Notes: generated by a model from the letters alone, not told the origin. Positions 15,012 to 23,014 are shown, counted from the stretch's first letter. The stretch is DNA of 55,683 nucleotides from Candidatus Nanoarchaeia archaeon (GCA_028706745.1 JAQTVM010000010.1:1-55683); one strand, 5' to 3'. Made by a program: numbers and translations.

Positions 15012-15032
15012 CAATGCCGAAGGCTGGCTTTC
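15012..15032 (+). repeat. Dispersed GC-rich repeat, copy 4
   Basis: AATGCCGAAGGCTGGCTTTCT lies between two convergent genes, just after the 62-aa gene, where a terminator would be expected. Confidence 0.45.
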
Positions 15033-15553
15033 TATTTTGTCCCGATATGCCCGCCGTTATACACGCCGGCATACTCTTTTGCATTTCCTTCCACCTTGTG
15101 GAATATTATGTTTGCAATCCTTGCGCCCATTTCAATCGTGAAAGGCATTGAGCTGATGTTTATCATTCCAAAAGTCATTTCTCCGTTAAAGCCGGGGTCA
15201 ACAAGCCCGCCAAGCAGAAGTATCCCGCTCCTGTAAAGAGTTGACCTTGAAATAATCGTGGAAGCAAGCTCTTTAGGGCAATTCACTTTCTCAATTGTCT
15301 TGACAATGTAATATTTATTGGGCTCAAGGCTGACTTTTGATAATTCGCCGTTCCCGTGTTTTGCAAGCAATTTAGTATCCGGCGTCTTCCTTTCAGCAAC
15401 TCCGAGAAACCCTTCGCCTGAAAATTCGTGTATTTCCCCTACCCGCAAGTCAAAAGAAACCCCTCCTGCCTTTGCAAGCTCTGATTCAGGAATATTCTCC
15501 AGAAGCTTGTTCTCTTTTACCAATTGCACCAGTTTTTCGTGTGATAACAGCAT
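15032..15553 (-). CDS. dUTPase / dCTP deaminase superfamily protein
   Basis: 173 aa trimeric-type nucleotide hydrolase fold: GGVSFDLRVGE, ISRSTLYRSGILLL (phosphate-binding SRS), GLVDPGFNGEMTFGMIN, ARIANIIFHK and a C-terminal GVYNGGHIG arm. In dCTP deaminases the segment after GF-x-G ends TLE, with a catalytic glutamate. Here it reads TFG, so deamination looks unlikely and dUTP hydrolysis (removal of dUTP from the nucleotide pool) is the better guess. A TATA box near 15589-15599 and GAGGT before the ATG support the start. Confidence 0.75.
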   Translation of the reverse strand: MLLSHEKLVQLVKENKLLENIPESELAKAGGVSFDLRVGEIHEFSGEGFLGVAERKTPDTKLLAKHGNGELSKVSLEPNKYYIVKTIEKVNCPKELASTIISRSTLYRSGILLLGGLVDPGFNGEMTFGMINISSMPFTIEMGARIANIIFHKVEGNAKEYAGVYNGGHIGTK

Positions 15554-15640
15554 TTGATTTTACCTCTTGAAGTACAAAAACGCTGAAGTATATATAAGTT
15601 TTGCCTGAAAAACAGGAATTATCCCACTCCAAAGTTTTTT

Positions 15641-15666
15641 ATACTATTAAGGCATAGTAATAGTAT
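15641..15666. promoter_or_regulatory. Inverted repeat upstream of channel-like gene TATA box
   Basis: ATACTATT and AATAGTAT form a perfect 8-bp inverted repeat with a 10-bp spacer, ending 3 bp before ATTTATAAT (15669-15677). The position suits a regulator site. Confidence 0.4.
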
Positions 15667-15713
15667 CCATTTATAATTTTGGAAATTTAAAAAAACAAAA
15701 AGGAGGTGAAAAA

Positions 15714-16382
15714 ATGGCTGTATTGGAAGATGCCGGCGTGGCAATAGTTACGCCTATAGGAAGCCTGTGGCAGAGTTTTGTCGCTGTATTTCCCGGACTG
15801 GTGGCTGCCCTTATAATAATTGTATTGGGATATTTTATCTCACTGCTCTTGGGGCATGTTGTTAAGTTTGTTCTCGGGAAACTGGGCGCTGACAAGATAA
15901 TGTCAAAGGTAAAGGCGCCTGATGCTTTGCAGAAGTTCAGCGTATCAGGGATAACAGGAAGGCTGACAAAATGGTATGTCTTCATATTATTCCTGGGAGA
16001 ATCCGCCAATGTGATGAACTTGGGTATATTAAGCAATATGTTCACAAGGTTTGTCCTGTGGCTGCCTCAGCTGATAATAGCAATGCTTGCAGTATTTGTC
16101 GGCTTTATAGTCGCCTATTATGTAGGGCATATTATTGAGGCTGATATAAAGATGAAAGGCTCAAGGACAATGGCAAGGGTGTTTGAATATGTGATATTAT
16201 TCATCGCGTTTGTCATAGCGCTGGAGCAGATAGGCATACAGGTTGACCTGCTTAAGAACACGTTCCTTATTTTAATCGGAGCGCTGGGCTTGGGCGTTGC
16301 AATAGCAATAGGCTTGAGCTTCGGGCTTGGGCTGAAGGGAAATACTGCTAAGATGTTTGCAGACCTAAAAAGAAAGTTTTAA
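15714..16382 (+). CDS. Mechanosensitive channel-related membrane protein (conserved TM helix family)
   Basis: 222 aa, about five membrane segments. The repeated motif GYFISLLLGHVVKFVLGKLGADKI, and later YYVGHII followed by FEYVILFIAFVIALEQIGI, is that of the conserved TM-helix family related to small-conductance mechanosensitive channels. The MscS beta domain is absent. The C-terminal GALGLGVAIAIGLSFGLG helix is glycine-rich like a pore helix. AGGAGGTG (15701-15708) is an optimal ribosome site and a TATA box lies at 15669-15677. A role in osmotic release is plausible but unproven. Confidence 0.75.
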   Translation: MAVLEDAGVAIVTPIGSLWQSFVAVFPGLVAALIIIVLGYFISLLLGHVVKFVLGKLGADKIMSKVKAPDALQKFSVSGITGRLTKWYVFILFLGESANVMNLGILSNMFTRFVLWLPQLIIAMLAVFVGFIVAYYVGHIIEADIKMKGSRTMARVFEYVILFIAFVIALEQIGIQVDLLKNTFLILIGALGLGVAIAIGLSFGLGLKGNTAKMFADLKRKF

Positions 16383-16482
16383 ACTATTTTTTCTTTTTCT
16401 TTTTTATCAACTGTCTCGGGAGACTATACTCTTGTTTTAACAATCATAATGTTTAAAAAAGGGCTTTCTTTCAGATTATCTT

Positions 16483-17544
16483 ATGCCAAAGGTATCAGTG
16501 ATTAGGACAAAGCCGGAAACAGTGCTTGAGGATTACAAAAAATTGCTTGACACTTCAGAAGTCAAGAAGCATTTGCCTTGCAATGAAGAGCTTTTATTGA
16601 AATTAAACCTCTCGTGGAGCCTTTACTATCCTGCGTGCTCGACAGAGCCGTGGCAGCTAGAGGGGGTTCTTAAATATCTTAAAGAAAACAGCTATAATAA
16701 TGTGCAGGGTGTTGAAAACAAGACAGTTGTCACAAACGTGATGAAAGGTGTGAAGGGAAACAAGTGGGGTCCTGTGATGGAGAAGTATGGCTGCCCTTTT
16801 ACAAGGCTTGATACTGCTGAATGGATTGATTATAAGCCAAAGCATGACACGCCTGCACTTGACTGTATTTTTCCCGACAGGCACAGAATTCCAAAGATGT
16901 TTATAGGCAAAAATGTCATGCATTTGCCCACATTAAAAACGCACGGGCACACTACAATGACGGGCGCAATGAAAAACGCTTTCGGTGGATTGATTACAGA
17001 AAGAAGGCATCATTCGCACAAGATGATTCATAGCATATTGGTTGATTTGCTGCAGGTGCAGAAGGAAATACACCCTCATTTGTTTGCAGTGATGGACGGC
17101 GCTGTTGCAGGCAACGGGAAAGGGCCGAGGACAATGGAGCCTGTTGAAACTAATTTATTATTGGCTTCAGACGACCAGGTTGCAATTGATGCTGTTTCTG
17201 CGCGCCTGATGGGATTTGACCCGATGCAGATTCCTTTTATTAAAATGGCGCACGACAAGGGGCTTGGCTGCGGCGATGTTGCGCAGATTGACATGGAAGG
17301 CGATGATGTCACGAACGTTAACTTAAATTTTCATACTGGCAAGAGCCCTGTAATCTTCTTTGACCAGCTGTTCAGGAAAAAGATGAAATTTATTGAACCT
17401 TTGTTGTTTCACACAGGATTGTTCCAGCTTTGTGTGTTCGGCTCTGCATTTTATCACGATGTGTTTTGGTATAATGTAGTGGGGAAATCAAGAATAAAGT
17501 CATTCTCAAAGACATCGTGGGGGCAATTGTTTGACAAATACTAA
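16483..17544 (+). CDS. DUF362 domain protein
   Basis: 353 aa. DUF362 features visible are LLLKLNLSW near the N-terminus, VMHLPTLKTHGHTTMTGAMKNAFGG in two adjoining parts (THGHTTMTGAMKN is the conserved core), and the later DGAVAGNGKGP and SDDQVAIDAVSARLMGFDP. The family is uncharacterised and often fused to ferredoxins; no iron-sulfur motif is present here. A TATA box (GTTTAAAAAAG, about 16450-16460) gives a leaderless start. The PHP gene begins one base after the stop, so they form an operon. Confidence 0.85.
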   Translation: MPKVSVIRTKPETVLEDYKKLLDTSEVKKHLPCNEELLLKLNLSWSLYYPACSTEPWQLEGVLKYLKENSYNNVQGVENKTVVTNVMKGVKGNKWGPVMEKYGCPFTRLDTAEWIDYKPKHDTPALDCIFPDRHRIPKMFIGKNVMHLPTLKTHGHTTMTGAMKNAFGGLITERRHHSHKMIHSILVDLLQVQKEIHPHLFAVMDGAVAGNGKGPRTMEPVETNLLLASDDQVAIDAVSARLMGFDPMQIPFIKMAHDKGLGCGDVAQIDMEGDDVTNVNLNFHTGKSPVIFFDQLFRKKMKFIEPLLFHTGLFQLCVFGSAFYHDVFWYNVVGKSRIKSFSKTSWGQLFDKY

Positions 17545-17545
17545 A

Positions 17546-18199
17546 ATGAAATTAGATTTTCACGTGCATACAAAATACTCGAATGACAGCCTGATGACTC
17601 TGGAGACATTCAATAAAGTATGCAAAAAGAAAGGGTTTTTTCCTGTCATTACTGACCACGATACGATAAAAGGCGCATTGGAATACAAGAAGCGATTCGG
17701 GGACTGCATAATTGGGGAAGAAGTGCATACCTCGCACGGCGACTTGGCCGGGCTTTTCCTTAATGAGGAAATACCAAAGAAAACTAATGTTTATGAAGTC
17801 GTTGACAGGATAAAGGCGCAGGGCGGGCTTGTGTATATGCCTCATCCGTTTGACATCGGAAGAAGGTCAACATTAAAAGTCCACGACTTCAAGGCAGACA
17901 TTGTCGAAGTGTTTAATGCAAGGGTTGTCTTGCAGAAATTTAACAAAATGGCAGATGAATATGCTGACAAGCACGGGCTTTTGAAAGCTGTAGGCTCTGA
18001 TTCGCATTTCTCAATGCACGTCGGCATGTGCTATGCTGAGATGGATTCTTTTGATGACATAAAGGGATTCAAGCAAAGCCTCAGGAAAGCAAGATTAGTT
18101 ACAAAATCAGTTAATCCTCTTGCGCTTGGGCTGACTAAGGCTGTTCATTTTTCAAGAAAGAGAATGGAAATGCTTCAGAAGCTTGTAAGGCTCAGATAA
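17546..18199 (+). CDS. PHP-domain phosphoesterase
   Basis: 217 aa. Metal-binding PHP motifs are in order: HVHTKYSND (HxH), TDHDTIKG, GEEVHTSHGD, MPHPFDIGRR and GSDSHFSMHVG. The family hydrolyses phosphoesters using a three-metal centre; small stand-alone members act on nucleotides or histidinol phosphate-like substrates. The ATG at 17546 is chosen over an in-frame TTG at 17531 because it aligns with the family start (MKLDFHVHT) and lies one base after the DUF362 stop. The 3' end overlaps the convergent regulator by 8 nt. Confidence 0.85.
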   Translation: MKLDFHVHTKYSNDSLMTLETFNKVCKKKGFFPVITDHDTIKGALEYKKRFGDCIIGEEVHTSHGDLAGLFLNEEIPKKTNVYEVVDRIKAQGGLVYMPHPFDIGRRSTLKVHDFKADIVEVFNARVVLQKFNKMADEYADKHGLLKAVGSDSHFSMHVGMCYAEMDSFDDIKGFKQSLRKARLVTKSVNPLALGLTKAVHFSRKRMEMLQKLVRLR

Positions 18200-18734
18200 G
18201 GCTCTTAAGAATATCCGCTTTTGTCACTATGCCTGTCAAATCGCCTTTTTTTGTGACTAAAACAACAGGAAAATACTTCAAAAGGTTTGAAACAGCCGAG
18301 ACTTTTGTGTCCTCTGAAACAGTCGGAGGAGCCTCAACCATTGCCTCTTCTGCTGTCAGTTTTGCAAAATCGGGCTCTGTTGCCTTTTCAAGCAATGTTG
18401 ATTCATAAAGTATGCCCGCTATATTGCCTCCTTTCATCACGGGAATTTGTGAAATGCCGTATTTGTTAAAAATTCTTATTGCGTCTTTCAGCAAATCCCT
18501 TGTATTGACTGAAATGACTTTCTTCACCATAATCTCTTTTACAGCAGGCTCATTATCGTGCTTCATCCTTTCAATTGCTTCGGAAATTTTTTTTACGTTT
18601 GAATAGGAGGGGTCTATACTGCCTGACTCAATCTTTGCAATCATTGACTGGGAAACCTTTGCTATTCTCGCGAAATCAGACTGCGTGATGTTTAATAATC
18701 TTCTTATCTGCTTCAGCTGGGATATTTCTATCAT
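18192..18734 (-). CDS. HTH (XRE-type) regulator with paired CBS domains
   Basis: 180 aa. An N-terminal Cro/CI helix-turn-helix (LKQIRRLLNITQSDFARIAKVSQSM, continuing to IAKIESG) is followed by two CBS repeats (VKEIMVKKVISV..., GISQIPVMKGGNIAGIL; AEEAMVEAPPTVSEDT..., GIVTKADILKSLI). CBS pairs bind adenosyl nucleotides, so it probably links transcription to energy or SAM status. This fusion is common in archaea. TATA box GCTTATAAACC (18758-18768) predicts a leaderless message. Confidence 0.88.
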   Translation of the reverse strand: MIEISQLKQIRRLLNITQSDFARIAKVSQSMIAKIESGSIDPSYSNVKKISEAIERMKHDNEPAVKEIMVKKVISVNTRDLLKDAIRIFNKYGISQIPVMKGGNIAGILYESTLLEKATEPDFAKLTAEEAMVEAPPTVSEDTKVSAVSNLLKYFPVVLVTKKGDLTGIVTKADILKSLI

Positions 18735-18820
18735 TTATTTATTCTTTTTGGAATAAAGGTTTATAAGCATTGCGTAGAAATAATACCTGGGATATTTTAC
18801 AGGAATTCTGAACGGAGTTA

Positions 18821-19039
18821 TCACAAAGAATAAGTCTTGTAAGTATTGCCTAGCAAAAAACCTTCCCTGTCCTTGCCCTTATATTCCCTTATTGAAACAA
18901 TATTGCAGGTTTTTGTTTCAAGAGCTTTCAGGCATATCTGCTCCAGCTTTGCAGGGTCTTTTTCAAGATAAGGCTTTTCATTCTCGCCTGCAATTACATC
19001 GCCCAGCCCGGGCATTTTCATGACAACGCAGTATTTCAT
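18821..19039 (-). CDS. Hypothetical 72-aa protein at end of ribosomal operon
   Basis: Not recognised. A compact soluble protein: MKYCVVMKMPGLG, then acidic-basic helices and a C-terminal REGFLLGNTYKTYSL. It starts 11 nt after L31e, so it is co-transcribed with the S19e-PDCD5-L39e-L31e genes. In other archaea eIF6 and LX/L18a often occupy this place; the sequence resembles neither. Confidence 0.6.
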   Translation of the reverse strand: MKYCVVMKMPGLGDVIAGENEKPYLEKDPAKLEQICLKALETKTCNIVSIREYKGKDREGFLLGNTYKTYSL

Positions 19040-19050
19040 TTTTTGTATCC

Positions 19051-19608
19051 TTACTTTTCTAATTTCGGCGTTTCTCTCTTTTCTTTCATTGGAGTCTTGT
19101 CAATATTAACATTATGCTCTTTCATCGGCTTCATTGATTTCTTCTTGTCAGTGTCTTTTTGTTCAGGCAAAGGCGCCTTTGCAGTTTCCATCTTTTTTGC
19201 CTCTGCTTTTTCCATTATTTTTTCTTCTGCCTTTATTTCTGCTGCTTTTGCCTCTGATTTTTCGTCCTTGCCTGTAACCTTGTCCTTAAGCTTTGCTGCA
19301 AGCCCTTTCTTTTCTTCCACTTTCTTGACTTCTTTTGGAGCTCCGACAAGCTCCACTCTTGCGAACTTTATCTCCTTATTGCCCTTTTTCTCAGAAACAA
19401 CTTCGATTATTACCTGCACTTTTGACGGAGGATGCCTGCTTCCCCTTTCCCAGATTTTCAGGTTCAGGTGTTTTCCAATCTTTACATCCTCTACCTTCAT
19501 GTGCCTTATTGTGAAATTCTTGACTGCCTTTATGCATTTTCTTGCCCTGAGGAATATCGGAACCTTCAGGCATTCGCTTCTCAACGGGATTGTGTATGTT
19601 CGTTCCAT
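19051..19608 (-). CDS. rpl31e: Large-subunit ribosomal protein L31e with long charged tail
   Basis: The first 85 or so residues are L31e (ERTYTIPLR, RARKCIKAVKNF, RHMKVEDVKIG, LNLKIWERG, PPSKVQV). L31e sits at the peptide exit tunnel. The following 95 or so residues form an Ala/Lys/Glu-rich extension (KDKVTGKDEKSEAKAAE, ...KAEEKIMEKAEAKKM) absent from typical L31e of 80-95 residues. The tail is of low complexity, probably disordered, and close to the exit site. Confidence 0.9.
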   Translation of the reverse strand: MERTYTIPLRSECLKVPIFLRARKCIKAVKNFTIRHMKVEDVKIGKHLNLKIWERGSRHPPSKVQVIIEVVSEKKGNKEIKFARVELVGAPKEVKKVEEKKGLAAKLKDKVTGKDEKSEAKAAEIKAEEKIMEKAEAKKMETAKAPLPEQKDTDKKKSMKPMKEHNVNIDKTPMKEKRETPKLEK

Positions 19609-19618
19609 TTTTAATCAC

Positions 19619-19792
19619 TTAAGCTTTTGTCCTCTGCCTTCTCCAGCTTCTCTTCTTTGCAGTGTGCCTTCCGGGATGTACTTTTCTTCCCTTGCCGTAT
19701 ATCTTGGGCACTGTCCAGAAAGGCGCCCACCTGGTCTGCCTTCCGCATTTTGCCAGCCTTCTTTTCTTTGCTGTCGGCTTGTATCTTGTCAT
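19619..19792 (-). CDS. rpl39e: Large-subunit ribosomal protein L39e
   Basis: 57 aa, strongly basic: MTRYKPTAKKRRLAKCGRQ, RWAPFWTVPK and a C-terminal KKRSWRRQRTKA match the L39e pattern (LAKAxKQNRxxPxWVxxKT...RRxWRRxxL). It lines the peptide exit tunnel. It lies between PDCD5 and L31e, its conserved archaeal position. Confidence 0.92.
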   Translation of the reverse strand: MTRYKPTAKKRRLAKCGRQTRWAPFWTVPKIYGKGRKVHPGRHTAKKRSWRRQRTKA

Positions 19793-19794
19793 TT

Positions 19795-20118
19795 TTATTT
19801 CCTCTGAATATTTATCTTCGTTTCCTGTTTCTTTTCATCCAGATAAATAAGCAGCTCTTTCAGCTGCTCGTCTGTGATGACCTTTGTAATCTTGCCTGAC
19901 TGCACAAACTGTGCAATCAATATAGCTGTCTGCAGCGCTTTCTCGGGATGCGCGGCTTTCAGCGTGCCGTACCTCGACACTGCCTCTGCATCCATCCAAA
20001 GTTTCGCAGCGCCTTCGATTTGCGCCACCTGCTGCTGAAGCTGGATCCTTTCCTGAAGCTGCGGATTTTGCTGCATTTCCTGCAGTTTCTTCTGCCTTAT
20101 TGCCTCAAGCTCATCCAT
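19795..20118 (-). CDS. PDCD5/TFAR19-family DNA-binding protein
   Basis: 107 aa. The start MDELEAIRQKKLQEMQ and the helical core (EKALQTAILIAQFVQSG, ITDEQLKELLIYL) are diagnostic of the archaeal PDCD5 homologues, small three-helix proteins that bind nucleic acid. The N-terminal Gln-rich helix (QQNPQLQERIQLQQQ) is slightly extended. Its place between S19e and L39e is conserved in archaea. Confidence 0.9.
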   Translation of the reverse strand: MDELEAIRQKKLQEMQQNPQLQERIQLQQQVAQIEGAAKLWMDAEAVSRYGTLKAAHPEKALQTAILIAQFVQSGKITKVITDEQLKELLIYLDEKKQETKINIQRK

Positions 20119-20123
20119 TGTTT

Positions 20124-20543
20124 TTATTTCTTCCTTACTGCTTTGTCCAGCAAGGATTTGCCCTTGGGAGTTACGATTCTTCCCTTGTGGCCTGATTTCT
20201 CAACCTGCTTGATAAGACCTTCCTTCTCAAGCTGCTGAAGCATGACTCTTATGATTTTTCCAGATGCTCTTGCAAACCTCTCGGGAGCAGCGCCCCTGTT
20301 TTTCCTGCCGCCGTACTTTGTCCTTAATTTTGCAACGCCTATCGGACCGAGCATGTAAGTCCTTCTTAAGATTGCCGCTGCCCTTACAAGCCACCAGTCC
20401 TTGTCAGCAGGAACCCTGTCCTTGCCGTGCCCTGTCTTTACAAAGTTTGCCCACTCAGGCATCTTGATATTCTGTGATTTTTTCAGCTCCTCAACAACCT
20501 TCTTGTTGAGCTCCCCTGCCTTAACATCATATACTGTCGCCAT
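20124..20543 (-). CDS. rps19e: Small-subunit ribosomal protein S19e
   Basis: 139 aa: MATVYDVKAGELNKKV, EWANFVKTGHGKDR, DKDWWLVRAAAILRR and YGGRKNRGAAPERFARASG are S19e signatures. It belongs to the 30S head and acts in pre-rRNA maturation. The start at 20543 is set by the TATA box (20567-20580); the open frame upstream is not homologous. First gene of the five-gene operon. Confidence 0.95.
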   Translation of the reverse strand: MATVYDVKAGELNKKVVEELKKSQNIKMPEWANFVKTGHGKDRVPADKDWWLVRAAAILRRTYMLGPIGVAKLRTKYGGRKNRGAAPERFARASGKIIRVMLQQLEKEGLIKQVEKSGHKGRIVTPKGKSLLDKAVRKK

Positions 20544-20566
20544 TGTTATCGATAGAGATAAACGAG

Positions 20567-20580
20567 GGTTATTTATAAGT
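20567..20580 (-). promoter_or_regulatory. TATA box for S19e operon
   Basis: ACTTATAAATAACC on the minus strand is about 31 nt ahead of the S19e ATG and drives S19e-PDCD5-L39e-L31e and the 72-aa gene. Confidence 0.6.
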
Positions 20581-20700
20581 CTTTCTATGGCTGATGAGAA
20601 TAAAAGCATAGGGAAAAACAAAGGAAAAAGGCGGGCTTCCAGCGTGATTTTCATTATTATTTTTAATGAGCTTTTTATTTATTCTTTTTCTTGCGGGTTG

Positions 20701-20719
20701 TTAAGGGCAGAGCCCTTAA
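20701..20719. repeat. 8-3-8 perfect hairpin
   Basis: TTAAGGGC-AGA-GCCCTTAA lies between divergent operons, about 80 bp before the PINA gene. Its centre GGGCAGAGCCC recurs at 48111-48123 on the other strand. The rest of 20581-20799 shows only AT-rich promoter DNA. Confidence 0.6.
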
Positions 20720-20799
20720 TGGCTTTCTCTTTATTCTCATTATCCCATTATTTCCGCCAACCACTAAACTAATAAACAACCTATCCTTATATTTCTAAT

Positions 20800-22614
20800 A
20801 TGAAAGCGGTGAACATAGATAAACTAGTCCCTGACTCGTCTGTCCTTATTGAGGGAATCCTGTCAAAGAAAATAAAGACAGGCGAATTCAAGGCAGATGC
20901 AATCATAATATCAGAATCAATGCTGCAATTGCTTGAGCAGGAAGCTGCAAAGGAAAAGGCGGCAGGCTATCTAGGGCTTGACGAGCTTGCGGCAATGAAG
21001 AAAGTCGCTGCTGAAAAAATGAGAGTATCAGGCAAGAGAATTACAACAGGGGAGCTTAACAGATTAAACTTTGACGAGACAGATGCGCTGGCAAGGCAGC
21101 TGGCATTTGACGAGGGAGCTGTATTTGTCACAACAAGCAAGTCAAAGCACACTGCGGCCGAGGCAATGGGAATAAGGACAATTCTTGTCCAGCTTGAGGA
21201 ATCAGGAAGAAAACTGAAAATCGAGACATTCTTTGACGCAACCACAATGTCAGTCCACCTGAAAGAGGGCGTAAAGCCGTATGCAAAGAAAGGATTCCCG
21301 GGGCACTGGGAATTTGTTGAATTGATGAACAAGGAAATAGGGCAGGAAGAGATTAAGGCAATATCCAGGGAAATAATCGAGAGCCCGAAAGAAAAACTGG
21401 ATTCATTTGTTGAAATTGAAAGGCCCGGAAGCACCATTGTGCAGATGGGGCTGCACAGGATTGTAATCACACGCCCTCCGTTTTCAGACGGATGGGAAAT
21501 AACTGCCGTGAAGCCGATTAAGCAATTGAATATTAATGAATACAACATGAGCCCTGAGCTTACAAAGAGAATCAATGAGGAAGCCTCGGGAATTTTGATT
21601 GCAGGAGCTCCCGGAAACGGGAAGACAACATTCGCAAGCTCTTTGGCTGAATATTATTCATCGCAAAGAAAAACAGTGAAAACAATAGAGGCGCCAAGGG
21701 ACATGGTTCTCAGCCCTGCGATAACCCAATACTCAATAAGCCACGGCGATGCGCAGGAAGTGCACGATATTTTGCTTTTGTCAAGACCTGACTATTGTGT
21801 TTTTGACGAGATGAGAAACACAAAGGATTTTGCATTGTATATTGACTTGAGGCTGGCAGGCATTGGATTGGCAGGCGTTGTTCACGCAACAAATCCCATT
21901 GACGCAATTCAGAGGTTCATTGGAAGGGCAGAGCTGGGGACAATACCGCAGATACTTGACACTGTTATTTTCATAAAAGAGGGAAAAATAGGAAAAGTGC
22001 TTTCTGTCAAAATGACTGTCAAGATGCCGACTGGAATGACAGAAGCTGATTTGGCAAGGCCTGTTGTTGAAGTCCGTGATTTTGAGACAAAGAAATTGGA
22101 ATATGAGATTTACAGCTATGGCGAGGAGACAGTAATGGTGCCTGTTGCTGCAGGCGGTGAAAAAGCATCAGCCGCCCATTCATTGGCTGCAAAGCAGATT
22201 GAGAATGCAATGATGGAATACACTGCATCTGCGCAGGCTGAGATGGTCTCGGGAAACAAGGCAAAAGTCTATGTGCCTGAGAGGGACATGGCAAGGATAA
22301 TCGGCAAGGAAGGAAGGACAATCACTGAAATTGAAAGAAGATTGGGAGTGGGCATACAGCTTGAGCCAATGAAGTCAACAAGGGACGAAGGAAAGCCGCT
22401 GAATTATACCATCAAGGAAAGAGGAAACTCAATACTATTATATACAACAACGCCGGGCGAGTCTGTCGAGGCGTTTATTGACGGCACGTTTTTATTCACC
22501 TCAACCACGAGCAAGAGGGGAGAGATAAAGATAAACAAGAAAGGGCCGATTGGAAAAGAGCTTCTGAAAGCGCTGGACTTGGGCAAGAAGGTAGAGCTGA
22601 AGATTACTGCATAG
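20800..22614 (+). CDS. PINA-type ATPase (PIN domain - PilT/T2SS ATPase - KH domain)
   Basis: 604 aa. PIN nuclease fold at 1-140 (VPDSSVLIEG, FDETDALARQLAFDEG with conserved acids), a hexameric secretion-type ATPase core with Walker A GAPGNGKTT (269-277) and FDEMRNTKDF, and a C-terminal KH domain (RDMARIIGKEGRTITEIERRLG). In Sulfolobus the homologue PINA helps migrate Holliday junctions. Length and order match the family. It is monocistronic, with AATAAAC about 26 nt upstream as likely TATA element. Confidence 0.9.
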   Translation: MKAVNIDKLVPDSSVLIEGILSKKIKTGEFKADAIIISESMLQLLEQEAAKEKAAGYLGLDELAAMKKVAAEKMRVSGKRITTGELNRLNFDETDALARQLAFDEGAVFVTTSKSKHTAAEAMGIRTILVQLEESGRKLKIETFFDATTMSVHLKEGVKPYAKKGFPGHWEFVELMNKEIGQEEIKAISREIIESPKEKLDSFVEIERPGSTIVQMGLHRIVITRPPFSDGWEITAVKPIKQLNINEYNMSPELTKRINEEASGILIAGAPGNGKTTFASSLAEYYSSQRKTVKTIEAPRDMVLSPAITQYSISHGDAQEVHDILLLSRPDYCVFDEMRNTKDFALYIDLRLAGIGLAGVVHATNPIDAIQRFIGRAELGTIPQILDTVIFIKEGKIGKVLSVKMTVKMPTGMTEADLARPVVEVRDFETKKLEYEIYSYGEETVMVPVAAGGEKASAAHSLAAKQIENAMMEYTASAQAEMVSGNKAKVYVPERDMARIIGKEGRTITEIERRLGVGIQLEPMKSTRDEGKPLNYTIKERGNSILLYTTTPGESVEAFIDGTFLFTSTTSKRGEIKINKKGPIGKELLKALDLGKKVELKITA

Positions 22615-22624
22615 GCAGAATAAC

Positions 22625-22634
22625 CTTTAAATAG
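22625..22634 (+). promoter_or_regulatory. TATA box for tRNA-Arg(CCT)
   Basis: CTTTAAATAG lies about 31 nt upstream of the mature tRNA 5' end. Confidence 0.5.
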
Positions 22635-22660
22635 TATTTCTTTACTTCAAATACCAATAT

Positions 22661-22735
22661 GAGCCCGTAGCGCAGCCTGGATAGCGCGACTGCCTCCTAA
22701 GCAGTAGGTCGTGAGTTCAAATCTCATCGGGCTCG
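22661..22735 (+). tRNA. tRNA-Arg (anticodon CCT)
   Basis: 75 nt. Acceptor GAGCCCG/CGGGCTC plus G73; anticodon loop CTCCTAA on ACTGC/GCAGT; T-loop TTCAAAT. No encoded CCA. Two identical 94-nt units with palindromic copies of its 3' end follow directly. Confidence 0.93.
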
Positions 22736-22923
22736 TTTAAAACCTTGTATTGCTTTGCATTCTGATTATTAATGGAAGTGATTATCGCCCGATGAGCCTC
22801 GAACAAAGTGAGAATGCTCATCGGGCTCGTTTAAAACCTTGTATTGCTTTGCATTCTGATTATTAATGGAAGTGATTATCGCCCGATGAGCCTCGAACAA
22901 AGTGAGAATGCTCATCGGGCTCG
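22736..22923 (+). repeat. Two identical 94-nt tandem units carrying tRNA-tail palindromes
   Basis: Units 22736-22829 and 22830-22923 are identical. Each has a 51-nt AT-rich spacer, then arm GCCCGATGAGC (22787-22797; 22881-22891), core CTCGAACAAAGTGAGAAT, and arm GCTCATCGGGC (22816-22826; 22910-22920) plus TCG. The second arm repeats the tRNA-Arg 3' end. The first arm with CTCGAAC is an inverted T-loop-to-3'-end: its reverse complement GTTCGAGGCTCATCGGGC matches the tRNA at 15 of 18 positions. 22924-23047 holds one dispersed repeat and no gene. Confidence 0.85.
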
Positions 22924-23014
22924 TTCTTAATCCTTCTTCATTTAATCCAAATTCTTAGTAAGAAAGCATAATGCCTGAGGAGTTTATTGCCAATACAAAA
23001 CAATAACTAAAATT

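Noticed and set aside
22736-22923. Tandem repeat after tRNA-Arg as a CRISPR array
   Set aside because: Only two identical units with identical spacers, palindromic tRNA-derived arms and no cas genes.
22736-22923. tRNA-tail hairpins as plain intrinsic terminators
   Set aside because: No T-run follows the hairpins, arms copy the host tRNA, and the joint is shared between loci, which a terminator does not need. Some termination effect is still possible.
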